Positions 20,091 through 30,400 of a DNA stretch of 64,000 nt are shown one piece after another. The notes below the pieces were generated by a model, which saw only the letters and a program-made list of their open reading frames with translations, was not told the DNA's origin and ran no database searches. Origin of the DNA: Macrothele yani (lineage: Eukaryota > Arthropoda > Arachnida > Araneae > Macrothelidae); the NCBI GenBank assembly GCA_039090855.1, contig CM077034.1:14649719-14713718 (forward strand). Direction: 5' to 3'. Both the position numbers and the translations under genes were made by a program. How positions within the stretch are numbered: position 1 is the stretch's first letter; every line of letters starts with the position of its first letter.

Positions 20091-23020
20091 GCCACCCCGG
20101 TGGCGCTGTGGTCTAAGCGATGACCTCCAATCATTCGTCCGAACGCGGTCCGGGTTCGAATCCCGGTGAGGCATGGATGTTGTGTTTGTCTTACGGCACT
20201 GGCTCTCACCCTTCCCTGGAACCAGTGACCCTAAATTAGGGACGAGCGACTGCTTATAGCCCATTGAGTTGCTCACGGTGGTCGCTAAACCTCCAATCAA
20301 TCAATGAATGGATGTTGTGTTTGTCTTACGGCACTGGCTCTCTCCCTTTCCTGGAACCAGTGACCCTAAATTAGGGACGGGCGACTGCTTATAGCCCATT
20401 GAGTTGCTCACGGTGGTCGTTAAACCTCCAATTAATCAATGAATGGATGTTGTGTTTATCTTATGGCACTGGCTCTCTCCCTTCCCTGGAACCAGTGACC
20501 CTAAATTAGGCACGGGCGACTGCTTATAGCCCATTGAGTTGCTCACGGTGGTCGTTAAACCTCCAATCAATCAATGAATGGATGTTGTGTTTGTCTTATG
20601 GCACTGGCTCTCTCCCTTCCCTGGAACCAGTGACCCTAAATTAGGGACGGGCGACTGCTTATAGCCCATTGAGTTGCTCACGGTGGTCGTTAAACCTCCA
20701 ATCAATCAATGAATGGATGTTGTGTTTGTCTTACAGCACTGGCTCTCTCCCTTCCCTGGAACCAGTGACCCTAAATTAGGGACGGGCAACTGCTTATAGC
20801 CCATTGAGTTGCTCACGGTGGTCGTTAAACCTCCAATCATTCAATGAATGGATGTTGTGTTTGTCTTACGGCACTGGCTCTCTCCCTTCCCTGGAACCAG
20901 TGACCCTAAATTAGGGACGGGCGACTGCTTATAGCCCATTGAGTTGCTCACGGTGGTCGTTAAACCTCCAATCAATCAATGAATGGATGTTGTGTTTGTC
21001 TTACGGCACTGGCTCTCTCCCTTCCCTGGAACCAGTGACTCTAAATTAGGGACGGGCGACTGCTTATAGCTCATTGAGTTGTTCACGGTGGTTGTTAAAC
21101 CTCCAATCAATCAATGAATGGATGTTGTGTTTGTCTTACAGCACTGGCTCTCTCCCTTCCCTGGAACCAGTGACCCTAAATTAGGGGCTGGCGACTGCTT
21201 ATAGCCCATTGAGTTGCTCACGGTGGTCGTTAAACCTCCAATCAATCAATGAATGGATGTTGTGTTTGTCTTACGGCACTGGCTCTCTCCCTTCCCTGGA
21301 ACCAGTGACCCTAAATTAGGGGCTGGCGACTGCTTATAGCCCATTGAGTTGCTCACGGTGGTCGTTAAACCTCCAATCAATCAATGAATGGATGTTGTGT
21401 TTGTCTTATGGCACTGACTCTCTCCCTTCCCTGGAACCAGTGACCCTAAATTAGGGACGGGCGACTGCTTATAGCTCATTGAGTTGCTCCCTGTGGTCGT
21501 TAAACCTCCAATCAATCAATGAATGGATGTTGTGTTTGTCTTACAGCACTGGCTCTCTCCCTTCCCTGGAACCAGTGACCCTAAATTAGGGACGGGCAAC
21601 TGCTTATAGCCCATTGAGTTGCTCACGGTGGTCGTTAAACCTCCAATCATTCAATGAATGGATGTTGTGTTTGTCTTACGGCACTGGCTCTCTCCTTCCC
21701 TGGAACCAGTGACCCTAAATTAGGGACGGGCGACTGCTTATAGCCCATTGAGTTGCTCACGGTGGTCGTTAAACCTCCAATCAATCAATGAATGGATGTT
21801 GTGTTTGTCTTACGGCACTGGCTCTCTCCCTTTCCCTGGAACCAGTGACCCTAAATTAGGGACGGGCGACTGCTTATAGCTCATTGAGTTGTTCACGGTG
21901 GTTGTTAAACCTCCAATCAATCAATGAATGGATGTTGTGTTTGTCTTACAGCACTGGCTCTCTCCCTTCCCTGGAACCAGTGACCCTAAATTAGGGGCGG
22001 GCGACTGCTTATAGCCCATTGAGTTGCTCACGGTGGTCGTTAAACCTCCAATCAATCAATGAATGGATGTTGTGTTTGTCTTACGGCACTGGCTCTCTCC
22101 CTTCCCTGGAACCAGTGACCCTAAATTAGGGACGGGCGACTGCTTATAGCCCATTGAGTTGCTCACGGTGGTCGTTAAATCTCCAATCAATCAATGAATG
22201 GATGTTGTGTTTGTCTTACGGCACTGGCTCTCTCCCTTCCCTGGAACCAGTGACCCTAAATTAGGGGCGGGTGACTGCTTATAGCCCATTGAGTTGCTCA
22301 CGGTGGTTGTTAAACCTCCAATCAATCAATGAATGGATGTTGTGTTTGTCTTACGGCACTGGCTCTCTCCCTTCCCTGGAACCAGTGACCCTAAATTAGG
22401 GGCGGGTGACTGCTTATAGCCCATTGAGTTGCTCACGGTGGTTGTTAAACCTCCAATCAATCAATGAATGGATGTTGTGTTTGTCTTACAGCACTGGCTC
22501 TCTCCCTTCCCTGGAACCAGTGACCCTAAATTAGGGGCGGGCGACTGCTTATAGCCCATTGAGTTGCTCACAGTGGTCGTTAAACCTCCAATCAATTAAT
22601 GAATGGATGTTGTGTTTGTCTTACGGCACTGGCTCTCTCCCTTCCCTGGAACCGGTGACCCTAAATTAGGGGCGGGCGACTGCTTATAGCCCATAGAGTT
22701 GCTCACGGTGGTCGTTAAACCTCCAATCAATCAATGAATGGATGTTGTGTTTGTCTTACAGCACTGGCTCTCTCCCTTCCCTGGAACCAGTGACCCTAAA
22801 TTAGGGGCGGGCGACTGCTTATAGCCCATTGAGTTGCTCACAGTGGTCGTTAAACCTCCAATCAATCAATGAATGGATGTTGTGTTTGTCTTACGGCACT
22901 GGCTCTCTCCCTTCCCTGGAACCGGTGACCCTAAATTAGGGACGGGCGACTGCTTATAGCCCATTGAGTTGCTCACGGTGGTCGTTAAACCTTCAATAAA
23001 AAAAAAAAAAAAAAACAAAA
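20091..23020 (+). mobile_element. tRNA-derived SINE with ~21 tandem 135-bp tail units
   Basis: The head at 20091-20172 has CCACCCCGGTGGCGCTGTGG and GGTTCGAATCCCGGTGAGG. The tail unit (GAATGGATGTTGTGTTTGTC ... CTCCAATCAATCAAT) then repeats at an exact 135-bp spacing from 20306 to about 22980, ending in a poly-A run. ACAGAACACAGT flanks both sides (20079-20090 and 23021-23032), showing a single insertion event into the DUF4817-type transposase, so the expansion either preceded retroposition or occurred in place afterwards. Confidence 0.93.
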
Positions 23021-23741
23021 ACAGAACACAGTATGGCAGAGCTCCACCTTCCGATAATGCTATCCGACGTTGGTTAAAGCAGTTTCAAAAGATAGGTAGT
23101 GTGCAGCATCAAAAAGGAGGGAAAGACCGAGCACCTTGGCAGCCACAAATGACTGTTTGGAGGGTTCTGCTTAACCGCCTTCAACTCTGTTTATACCAAC
23201 TGCAGATTGTTCGGGCTTTACAGCAGAATGGTAAGCCGCGCTATTTCCAATTTGCCCAAGACATTGTCATTCCCGTTTATTCTCATTGTCCGAGAATTTT
23301 CCTGGTCGCTTAGTTGAGTGTGATGGACCCATTCCATGGCCTCTGTGCTCATCCGACATTACACCAACTGGATTTCTTCCTGTGGGGATACGTGGAAAAC
23401 ATCCTTTACCAGACTTTCTGTGACCTTCCTTGATGATCTGAAGACCAGAATTGGCGTGCAACAGTTAACGCCGCAAATGCTAGCGAACGCTCGGCGGCGG
23501 GATTTTGATTAGCGTTTGGATATCTTACGTACCGCGAAAGGTGCGCGTGGTGAAGTGGTTTTAGCAATTTGATGTATCGATTGTACTGGTAATAAAACTT
23601 TTAGTTGTGATCTGTTGTATTCTGTTTGTGGTTTTAGTTTGTTGTTTCCCGTTTTCCGATTATATGCCACCGAAAGACCGACAATAATTACGAATCATGA
23701 TAATTAACACAGCGATCGGACATCGCTGAATTGACTGTAAG

Positions 23742-23855
23742 TACTGTTTCACACGTGAATCAAATCACATCAGAAAACTTGAAAATTTCATCCTCCTCCA
23801 CAGCGATGAAATTTTAAAGTTTTCTGATGTGATTTGATTCACGTGTGAAACAGTA
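23742..23855. repeat. Near-perfect long hairpin (51-nt arms)
   Basis: Arms 23742-23792 and 23805-23855 are reverse complements with one mismatch; the loop is 12 nt. The arm starts TACTGTTTCACACGTGAATC. It lies at the 3' end of the outer PLE. Confidence 0.92.
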
Positions 23856-24461
23856 ATTATATTACTAATCTAAAACAACTATTATGGGAGTTTTACTAGG
23901 AAATTTTTTTATTTAAATTGCAAATGTTCGGAGAAAACTCTTCTTCTTCTGCAGGCTATATTTTTGTTGGCACTTATTCCTGTCACTATCGCGGTTATGG
24001 TTAAGCTTGATGGTTACGGTTGAACTTGAAGGTTTAGGTTATTTTTCATCAAATCCTGCCAGATGTTAGGCAGGGAAAATCCTTTGCTGTCATTGATGAT
24101 GGAATTTTGACTTTTTCTCAATCTCTATTCCTTCTTTCAGGTTTCTTTTTGAAAATTGCTTTGGAAACTGATGACTTTAAGGGAATTCCAATCCATGCTG
24201 TGACTAGTTTCTCTAACATGCCTATCTAATCCAGTCTTGTTGGAGCAATTTTTTATAGCTGCTTTATGCTCTGCTATACGAGTTTCTACTCTGCGACCTG
24301 TTTCACCTATGTAAGATAGTCCACAACTACATTTTACTTCATAGGCTACACCTTGCATTTTTAAAATATCTTCTTCTCTTTGAACTATTTTAGGGAAATT
24401 TTTTTTAACTTTGTTCTCTAAACTTGGAGCTAGCCTAATATTGTACTTCTTAATAATTCTC

Positions 24462-25872
24462 AGTAACTTGTACAGAAAACTAGCGGATAATGCTTACCTT
24501 GGCATTCCTTTCTAGCGACGGGGACATTTCACGACGGGGACATTTTACGCACGTGTTTTCCGGTCTTTGTTGTGGTTATTGTCCTAAAGTCCGTTGTATG
24601 CGATGACTGTGTTCAGAAAAGCAACTTACATACCTGTACTGATACCATACTCGTCGCACCATCCAGTGATACATAAAAAAAACAGCATAGTAAACTTGAT
24701 ACGGCGAGCGTACACACACACATCTAACAACAGGCTAAAAAATCAAGAGCTAGAGTTTATCTCGAAAATATCACAAGAGTATGGGTACCCGAGCAAGCTA
24801 ATTAATAAATGGATACATGAGAGTAAAAAGCATATGACTCAGAGGAAAGAAGGCCAAGAAGAGCACAACCAAAGGAAGATGAGAAATAAAAAATTGAAAT
24901 ACATTGGAGCTTTCCCATACCTGGAAGGAGTGAGTAAAGAAATCAATAGGCACTGTGCTAAATATGACTTACAACTAGGAAGCTCAGTGCACACCGTGAA
25001 AAGTATGACTGTCAACAAAAAAACAGAGGAAAAAATGCTAGAAGAATTAGGAACCTACGAAATTCCAATAGCACACATACCCCCAATATCGTACATTGGA
25101 AGTACGAAAAACAGATTAAAAAAAAGACTTAAACAACACATATCTAACTGGCAAAAAAAAGAAGCCAAAACGGCTTTAGTGCAATTCTACTTGGAAAACC
25201 GGACATTCCCAAAGTTCGATGAAATTAAAATGCTAAAAAAGAATAAAAAATCGGAAAGGCAAATGAGGAGGGAAGAAGCAATATTAATCTACAAAAATAA
25301 AGCAAGGGTATGTAACCAGAACGACCCTAGCACATTATCGGGCCTGTGGAAAGAACTAATAAGACAAGAAAAACAACAACAAAAGAAAAACAGGCAAAAA
25401 AGACAAGAAAACCAGGATAGGAGAAGAAATTAAAAAATTAAAAAAAAAAAAAATACGGGGGGGGGGGGGGAAAGTGGTCTTAACTAAACATAGATGGCGC
25501 CAGCCGGGCTTGTTAACGAAATATATCCAGGAAAGTTTTTCCGACGAATGGCAACAAGGAGTATCTGACTCCATTAGCGCGAAGTTAGCCACGAACATCG
25601 GTGGTAAAGTCGCCACGCTCCTGAAGATGCCCAGAGTATGGGCGAAAATTTCGAGTATAAAGAACGGTAAAAATTGATGTTTGGAATCCTAAAGCAAAGA
25701 TCCAATGAGTATACCCAGCGAAAAGTGTGAGAAGTAAAGCCAGTCATCGCATACAACGGACTTTAGGACAATAACCTCAACAAAGACCGGAAAACACGTG
25801 CGTGAAATGTCCCCGTCGCTAGAAAGGAATGCCAAGGTAAGCATTATCCGCTAGTTTTCTGTACAAGTTACT
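24462..25872 (+). mobile_element. PLE fragment with long terminal inverted repeats and an open GIY-YIG frame
   Basis: Inverted repeats of about 132-147 bp (AGTAACTTGTACAGAAAACT start) bound this segment. The left arm has a 16-bp extra copy of ACGGGGACATTTTACG. Between them 24594-25433 is open for 279 codons. The protein has the post-RT PLE signature YSSHHPVIHKKNSIVNLIRR (res 19-38), a Lys-rich linker, and a GIY-YIG domain with EIPIAHIPPISYIGSTKNRL (res ~155-175), KQHISNW and a catalytic-type Glu in RREEAILIYKN (res ~230). The C-terminus is highly basic. The reverse-transcriptase catalytic half is missing, so it is a 5'-truncated PLE. Inverted pseudo-LTRs are known in Penelope elements. It interrupts the outer PLE. 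Confidence 0.8.
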
Positions 25873-26254
25873 TTGAAATATCGCACGTAAAAGAGAATAG
25901 TACAATAATTAGAGCTATATAATAGTCAGAATTAGAACTACTAAGTGGAATTAATAATTCTCTTTATAGACTCAAATAAACCTTTGTGATAAGAAATTTT
26001 TGTAGTGAATTTTACTTGTTGCTTTTGCGGGTTCTTCGTACCATCCATTAAAATTCAGAAGCTTCTCAATTTCTTCTTTAGGATAGTTATTTTCTACAAG
26101 TATGACTTTTAAGTTCTTCTTTATGGGCTTCTTTTTTATCTGCTGTAGAAACTATTTTATTAATTTTTTCTAAAAACTGACTTGCTACATTTTTCTTAAT
26201 AGAGATTATAGTTAATTCAGCGATGTCTGATTACTGTGTTAATTATCATGATGT

Positions 26255-26360
26255 ATTTGCCACATATTATGAGAAGAATATTTCTTCCACTCTTTATATA
26301 ATTATGAATCGCCCTGTATTTTTTCTGATTTTGCCTTTTACAATTTTTTTATATGTTCAG
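26255..26360 (+). other. Intron segment with splice acceptor
   Basis: Ends in a T-rich tract and ATATGTTCAG, a good acceptor for the following exon. Confidence 0.6.
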
Positions 26361-26480
26361 CAACAGAATCGTATCGTCCAAGAGTGAAGACGAATGGTCA
26401 CTTTACTAAATACATGCAGACCCGTCATGGGAACAGTTCAATCAGAAAGCCACTGCAGGTTGGACTTCCTGCACCTCAGT
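26361..26480 (+). CDS. Host gene exon (same gene as the RING exon, inferred)
   Basis: This 120-nt exon is bounded by TTCAG and GTAAGT and starts with 2 nt and ends with 1 nt of split codons, exactly compatible with the RING exon donor. Reading in that phase gives TESYRPRVKTNGHFTKYMQT, then RHGNSSIRKPLQVGLPAPQ, without stops and without similarity to any transposon family in the window. The basic, Ser/Gly-containing composition suggests a flexible linker downstream of the RING. Assignment to the RING gene is inferred from strand, phase and order. Confidence 0.7.
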
Positions 26481-26624
26481 GTAAGTAGCTCATTTTTAAC
26501 TCTTCATTTTCATAAAGTGTCATTTTCGGCTACTTACTGCTTCTGAATATTTTTATGGCAGTTATTCAGTGATTTCAATACTTATGATGTCGGCCATTAT
26601 TTTGTAACTAAACACATACATACA
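26481..26624 (+). other. Intron start
   Basis: Begins GTAAGTAGC; AT-rich up to a CATACATACATA microsatellite marking the LINE B 3' tail. Confidence 0.5.
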
Positions 26625-28015
26625 TATCACTAAGCTGTTCTCTGAGATACAAAGATTAGCTCCAAAAAGAAATACAAACTTTCATATATTTTTGCTTATT
26701 GTTGTCGTATCAAACTTCGCCATTTACAGCGATCTTGACATACAACTTGTGTTTCACTGATATCCATTACACGCCGTACACAAGATCTTTTATACTTCCT
26801 ACTCATAATCTTTTTCTTATGCAGACACTCTTGAATCTGATCCACCCATGTCTTCCTTGGCCTTCCTCTGCCTTTCCTTCCTGCCACTGGGGCTGAAAAT
26901 ATTTTCTTAGTAAGCATTTCATCACTCATTCTTTCAACATGGCCAAACCACCGAAGCATATTGGTCTCCACCTTGCTAACAAAATTTTGCTTCACATCAC
27001 ACAACTGCAACACATCTTCATTTCTCACACAATCAGATCGTGTCTTGCCACAAATCCCACGTAAGTAACGCATTTCTCCAGCACACAAACGACTCCTATG
27101 TTTCTTCTGCAGTACCCAGGTTTCACTGCCATACTTCAGAGTAGGAACAATTACTGTTTCATACACAGTCGTGCATAACTCTCTAGAGAACCCATCATTC
27201 CTATGAAAACCTCCCAGAGCAGCTATGACTTTCAAAGAAGAATTCACTCGCCTACTGATTTCACCATCCAACTTGTTCTCTCTGTCAAACATGCTTCCTA
27301 AATACACAAACTCACTCACCTGGTCAATCACAGTGCCATTTATACTTACATTACATTCAGTGCTACCCGTTCCTCTCTCAAACACCATTACTTTGGTTTT
27401 TCCCTTATTTATACTCAGTTTGAATTTCATGCAAACTTCGTGCATCTGAGTCAACATACTCTGCAACTCACTTTTGCTCTCTGCCAACAGGACAGTGTCA
27501 TCAGCATACAGCAATCTGCACACACGGATATCACCAAGACATAAACCACTATTATCTATTTTGGCCTCACGCATGCATGCGTCCATAAATATATTAAACA
27601 GCCATGGTGACATTACACAACCTTGTCTAACTCCTGCACCAATGGAAAACCATTTTGATAAAACACCATTCACTCGTACACAAGCTCTACTACCAGCATA
27701 CATGGCTTTTACACTATTAAGTAGATTCCCAGTAACACCATATTCATTCAATACCTTCCACAAAAATGTCCTATTTACTCGGTCGTAAGCTTTCTCTAAA
27801 TCTATGAAGGCAGTAAAAACTTTCTTGCCAACAGCCAGATGCTTTTCAATCATCGTGTGTAATGCAAAAATCTGGACTTTCTTCCCAACAGCCTGATACT
27901 TTTCAATCATTTTGTAACTAAAACTGATTTTAAATTGTGTTTTACAACCAGTGGTGAAGGAAACCTGTTTACAGGGGGGGGGGGAGTTTAGTCTTAAGCA
28001 ATAATTCTCCTTCAT
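26625..28015 (-). mobile_element. APE-type non-LTR retrotransposon (LINE B), copy 1, RT and C-terminus
   Basis: Minus-strand frame open from about 27920 to 26696. It has RT motif A (AFIDLEKAYDRVNR), motif B (GAGVRQGCVMSPWLFNIFMD), the YADDTVLLAESKSE catalytic box and the C-terminal LRWFGHVERMSDEM, RKGRGRPRKTWVDQIQE and CKWRSLIRQQ segments. The upstream part holds an internal duplication of about 70-100 bp (MIEKYQAVGKKV then MIEKHLAVGKKV). The 3' end carries CACTAAGCT and a CATACATA tail. The endonuclease is missing. The family resembles RTE/Jockey-like APE LINEs; the clade is uncertain. Other copies lie at 36.6 kb, 41.3/45.9 kb and 46.1-49.0 kb. Confidence 0.92.
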
Positions 28016-28024
28016 TTCACTCTA

Positions 28025-28250
28025 GTCTGTTTTCAAATTTCATCCACCCATATCTGATGTAATTTTCTATGAGGTCTTTTTCTGTCATTTGGTAGCCATG
28101 TAGTACTTAAGTTCTCTAATGGTGGTCAGTTCTAGCAATATGCCCAGCCAATTGACAGTTGAGGGTCGTTACTTTGATCATGATGTCATCCACTCTTAAA
28201 CTGCTCTTGGAAATTGTACTGTTTCTTCCAAATGTTCCTGAGCAAGCATG
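28025..28250 (-). pseudogene. Old, degenerate LINE A fragment
   Basis: Minus-strand frames keep VDDIMIKVTTLNCQLAGHIA and FGRNSTISKS, aligning with the LINE A segments EDIMIRVKSLKWQWAGHTA and FGRNSINFKS, but with deletions and many substitutions. It is much older than the other family A copies. Confidence 0.7.
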
Positions 28251-28302
28251 TATGTATACATATACAGTGGTTGCTCTGGCTTTTTTAAAGTGTTCGCCAA
28301 AT

Positions 28303-28331
28303 TCATTTTTTTTTTTTTTTTTTTTTTTTTG
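28303..28331. repeat. Poly-T tract
   Basis: Run of about 28 T; no attached retroposon body identified. Confidence 0.7.
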
Positions 28332-28369
28332 CCAAATGTAATGTGAAATACCGCCAATATGAAGCAAAG

Positions 28370-28670
28370 GAATTTTGGTTAGTATAAACTACCAAAACTA
28401 TATTTTATGTGGTAATATAATAGGTAATATAATTGATTAATACCCGATTGGGAAAAATAGTAAAATTTTAACTTCCGACAATAAACATTATCAAATTTTC
28501 TGGTCTGAAGCTATAGCAATTGAAAAACCCAAGGCTCTAATTGCAATACATCTACTCCGAAAGATATCCCATATCCGTGGAAATATTTAATACAACAAGA
28601 AAAGAATACGAAGTATAAAAACAAAAAGAGGAATAGCATATACATAAAAATTAAGAATAGCTGCAGCAAT
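28370..28670. other. AT-rich DNA, nothing recognised
   Basis: No coding or repeat structure seen. Confidence 0.5.
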
Positions 28671-29092
28671 TCCGAAATTAACCCAATAGATGGCGTGGAT
28701 GTGACTCACACGTGAATACGCGTCTATGCAATGATGTCTGAAGACGTCGACGTGGAACAACTATGATGAGGATAAGACCGAGGTGCCCTAGATATATAAC
28801 AACTTTGAACATCGATCCAGGATGCATACCGTTGATAATGGCCGAAAGTCAGTCGCGCCGAAACATGTCCGGTGGTTTGTGTGGCGTCGTGTGCGTATTG
28901 CAATGGTTGTCTGGCATTCTTCAGAGATTGATGATAATTTATTTGATGTCTGTTTATATAGTCCTTGATTGTGTCCATTCCTTCTTTTAAAGATTGACGA
29001 CACATGTTTGATGGTAAAAGATTTTTTAATTGCATTGTATATAATCCTTTCACGTATTCTTTGTATTGTATCCATAGTCGTATTTTATTTGA
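28671..29092. mobile_element. Possible PLE pseudo-LTR fragment
   Basis: The segment holds TTGATAATGGCCGAAAGTC and GCGCCGAAACATGTCC (28832-28871), resembling the CTGAnGATGG-stem-CCGAAA cores that accompany PLE ends and degenerate hammerhead ribozymes. The minus-strand frame 28724-29053 (KEGMDTIKDYINRHQINYH) is open but unrecognised. Tentative. Confidence 0.3.
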
Positions 29093-29192
29093 ACGGAAAC
29101 TCTGGTCGCAATTTCAACATGGCCCTTTTGCAACACAAATATTCTACGTGTCCAAGACACGCTATATGCATACTTCAATTTCAAGATACTAG

Positions 29193-29225
29193 ATGAAGAA
29201 TCCTATTATGAAACACCTCCACAAG
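29193..29225 (+). CDS. Possible host microexon
   Basis: ACTAG precedes and GTGAGTG follows a 33-nt segment that reads EESYYETPPQ when entered with 2 nt, ending with 1 nt. That phase fits the 26480 donor and would give Y at the junction. The donor is strong, but the acceptor has a weak pyrimidine tract, so this is a candidate only. The 3-frame context upstream also has a short open frame, MALLQHKYSTCPRHAICILQ. Confidence 0.25.
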
Positions 29226-29382
29226 GTGAGTGCTAAATGACATAATAACTTAAACATATAATAATATTTCAAATTCATATATGAAGAATGAATGCTAAGA
29301 TGTTTTTGCTGCAAATGTGCACACGACACATAGAACATATATAACGTGTGAAACAGTTCTACATATAGTGTGTAACTATTCA

Positions 29383-29808
29383 TCATCATCATCGTCAACC
29401 ATTATCAATCCACTGCTGGACGAAGGTCTCCCCAAGTTTCCTCCACAACGGTCTGTCTTGTGCCAGTCTCCTCCATGTCACTCCCGCATACTTTCGAATT
29501 TCATCCACCAATCTTCCATGTGGTCTTCTTCTAGGTCTTTTCCTGTCCCTTGGAATCCAATCTAAAATTTCGGCTGTCCATCGATGGTCTGTCCTTCTGG
29601 CAGTATGTCCAGCCCATTGCCATTTCAGGGATTTAACTCTGATCATGATGTCTGTCATTTTTCTGATCCACGAGTTCCTCTTCTTATCTCTCCTGGTTAC
29701 ACCAAGCATGCACCTCTCCATGCTGCTTTGAGTTGTCTGCAGCCTTTGTATGTCTGTTTTAGTTAAGGTCCACGTCTCTGCACCATACATAAGCACTGGA
29801 AGGATGCA
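29383..29808 (-). mobile_element. RTE-like LINE (family A), copy 3, C-terminus only
   Basis: Minus-strand frame 29796-29395 is open and matches the family A C-terminus (MYGAETWTLTKTDIQRLQTT through QQWIDNG), with a 9-nt in-frame deletion after RKMT compared with the other copies. The (ATG)n tail is at 29383-29393 as CATCATCATCATCG. The 5' end at 29808 abuts the foldback repeat. Confidence 0.92.
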
Positions 29809-30400
29809 TTGATTTCACCGAAAGATCACTTGATCGAAACGTTCATTTCACCGAAGGGTCAGTTGACCGAAAATCACTTCACCGAAAAGATTGTTTCACC
29901 GAAAGATCACTTGATCGAAACGTTCATTTCACCGAAGGGTCACTTGACCGAAAATCACTTCACCGAAAAGATTGTTTCACTGAAAGATCACTTGATCGAA
30001 ATGTTCATTTCACCGAAGGGTCACTTGACCGAAAATCACTTCGCCGAAAAGATTGTTTCACTGAAAGATCACTTGATCGAAATGTTCATTTCACCGAAGG
30101 GTCACTTGACCGAAAATCAATTCACCGAAAAGATTGTTTCACCGAAAGATCACTTGATCGAAACGTTCATTTCACCGAAGGGTCACTTGACCGAAAATCA
30201 ATTCACCGAAGGGTCACTTGACCGAAAATCAATTCACTGAAAAGATTGTTTAACCGAAAGATCACTTGATCGAAACGTTCATTTCACCGAAAGGTCACTT
30301 GATCAAAAAGTTCATTTCACCGAAAGGTCTCTTTACCTAAAAGTTTATTTCATCGAAAGGTCATTTCACCGAAGAGTCATTTTATCGAAAACTTTGGATT
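29809..30400. repeat. Left arm of a large foldback repeat: 81-bp tandem units
   Basis: About five units of 81 bp made of submotifs such as TTTCACCGAAAGATCACTTG, ATCGAAACGTTCATT and GACCGAAAATCACTTCACC, followed by irregular shorter units to 30400. Because 81 is divisible by three, one frame (29809-30240) stays open and would encode a 27-residue repeat (ISPKGHLTENHFTEKIV core); I regard this as a by-product. The arm is inverted relative to 36473-36605. Confidence 0.85.

Larger units (their letters stand above)
18196..23699 (+). mobile_element. DUF4817-type DNA transposon, host of nested insertions
   Basis: Ends are CATGATTCATAATTATTGTC (18196) and the reverse complement of GACAATAATTACGAATCATG (to 23699). 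The transposase begins at ATG 20000 with VTAQEKAMCIFWFFETKS, matching the N-terminal HTH pattern EKAxxVxWFxETKS of DUF4817-type transposases. It resumes after the SINE array with YGRAPPSDNAIRRWLKQFQ (about 23031-23090). The C-terminal part, about 23290-23560, has RLVECDGPIPWPLCSSDITP and RLDILRTAKGARGEV in shifted frames. About 5.5 kb long, but only about 0.9 kb is the original element; the rest is a mariner (18334-19990) and a SINE array (20091-23020). Confidence 0.75.
23695..26254 (-). mobile_element. Penelope-like element (PLE), outer copy, with a nested PLE
   Basis: Bounded by inverted sequences of roughly 45 bp (ATCATGATAATTAACACAGC at 23695 and the complement of GTGTTAATTATCATGAT at about 26237-26253). 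On the minus strand, 24137-24358 encodes a GIY-YIG-type domain: EVKCSCGLSYIGETGRRVET with downstream EHKAAIKNC and HVRETSH, as in PLE C-terminal endonucleases. Upstream coding (24360-24460, AYEVK preceded by RIIKKYNIRLAP-like sequence) continues until the inserted copy. 26000-26210 carries a degraded frame with NYPKEEIEKLLNFNGWY, resembling the PLE region between RT and GIY-YIG. The RT core is not visible. Confidence 0.7.

Noticed and set aside
26699..27788. Plus-strand frames opposite LINE B (also 46143-47195 and 48444-49369)
   Set aside because: They are antisense to the RT and endonuclease frames and recur only because LINE B recurs.
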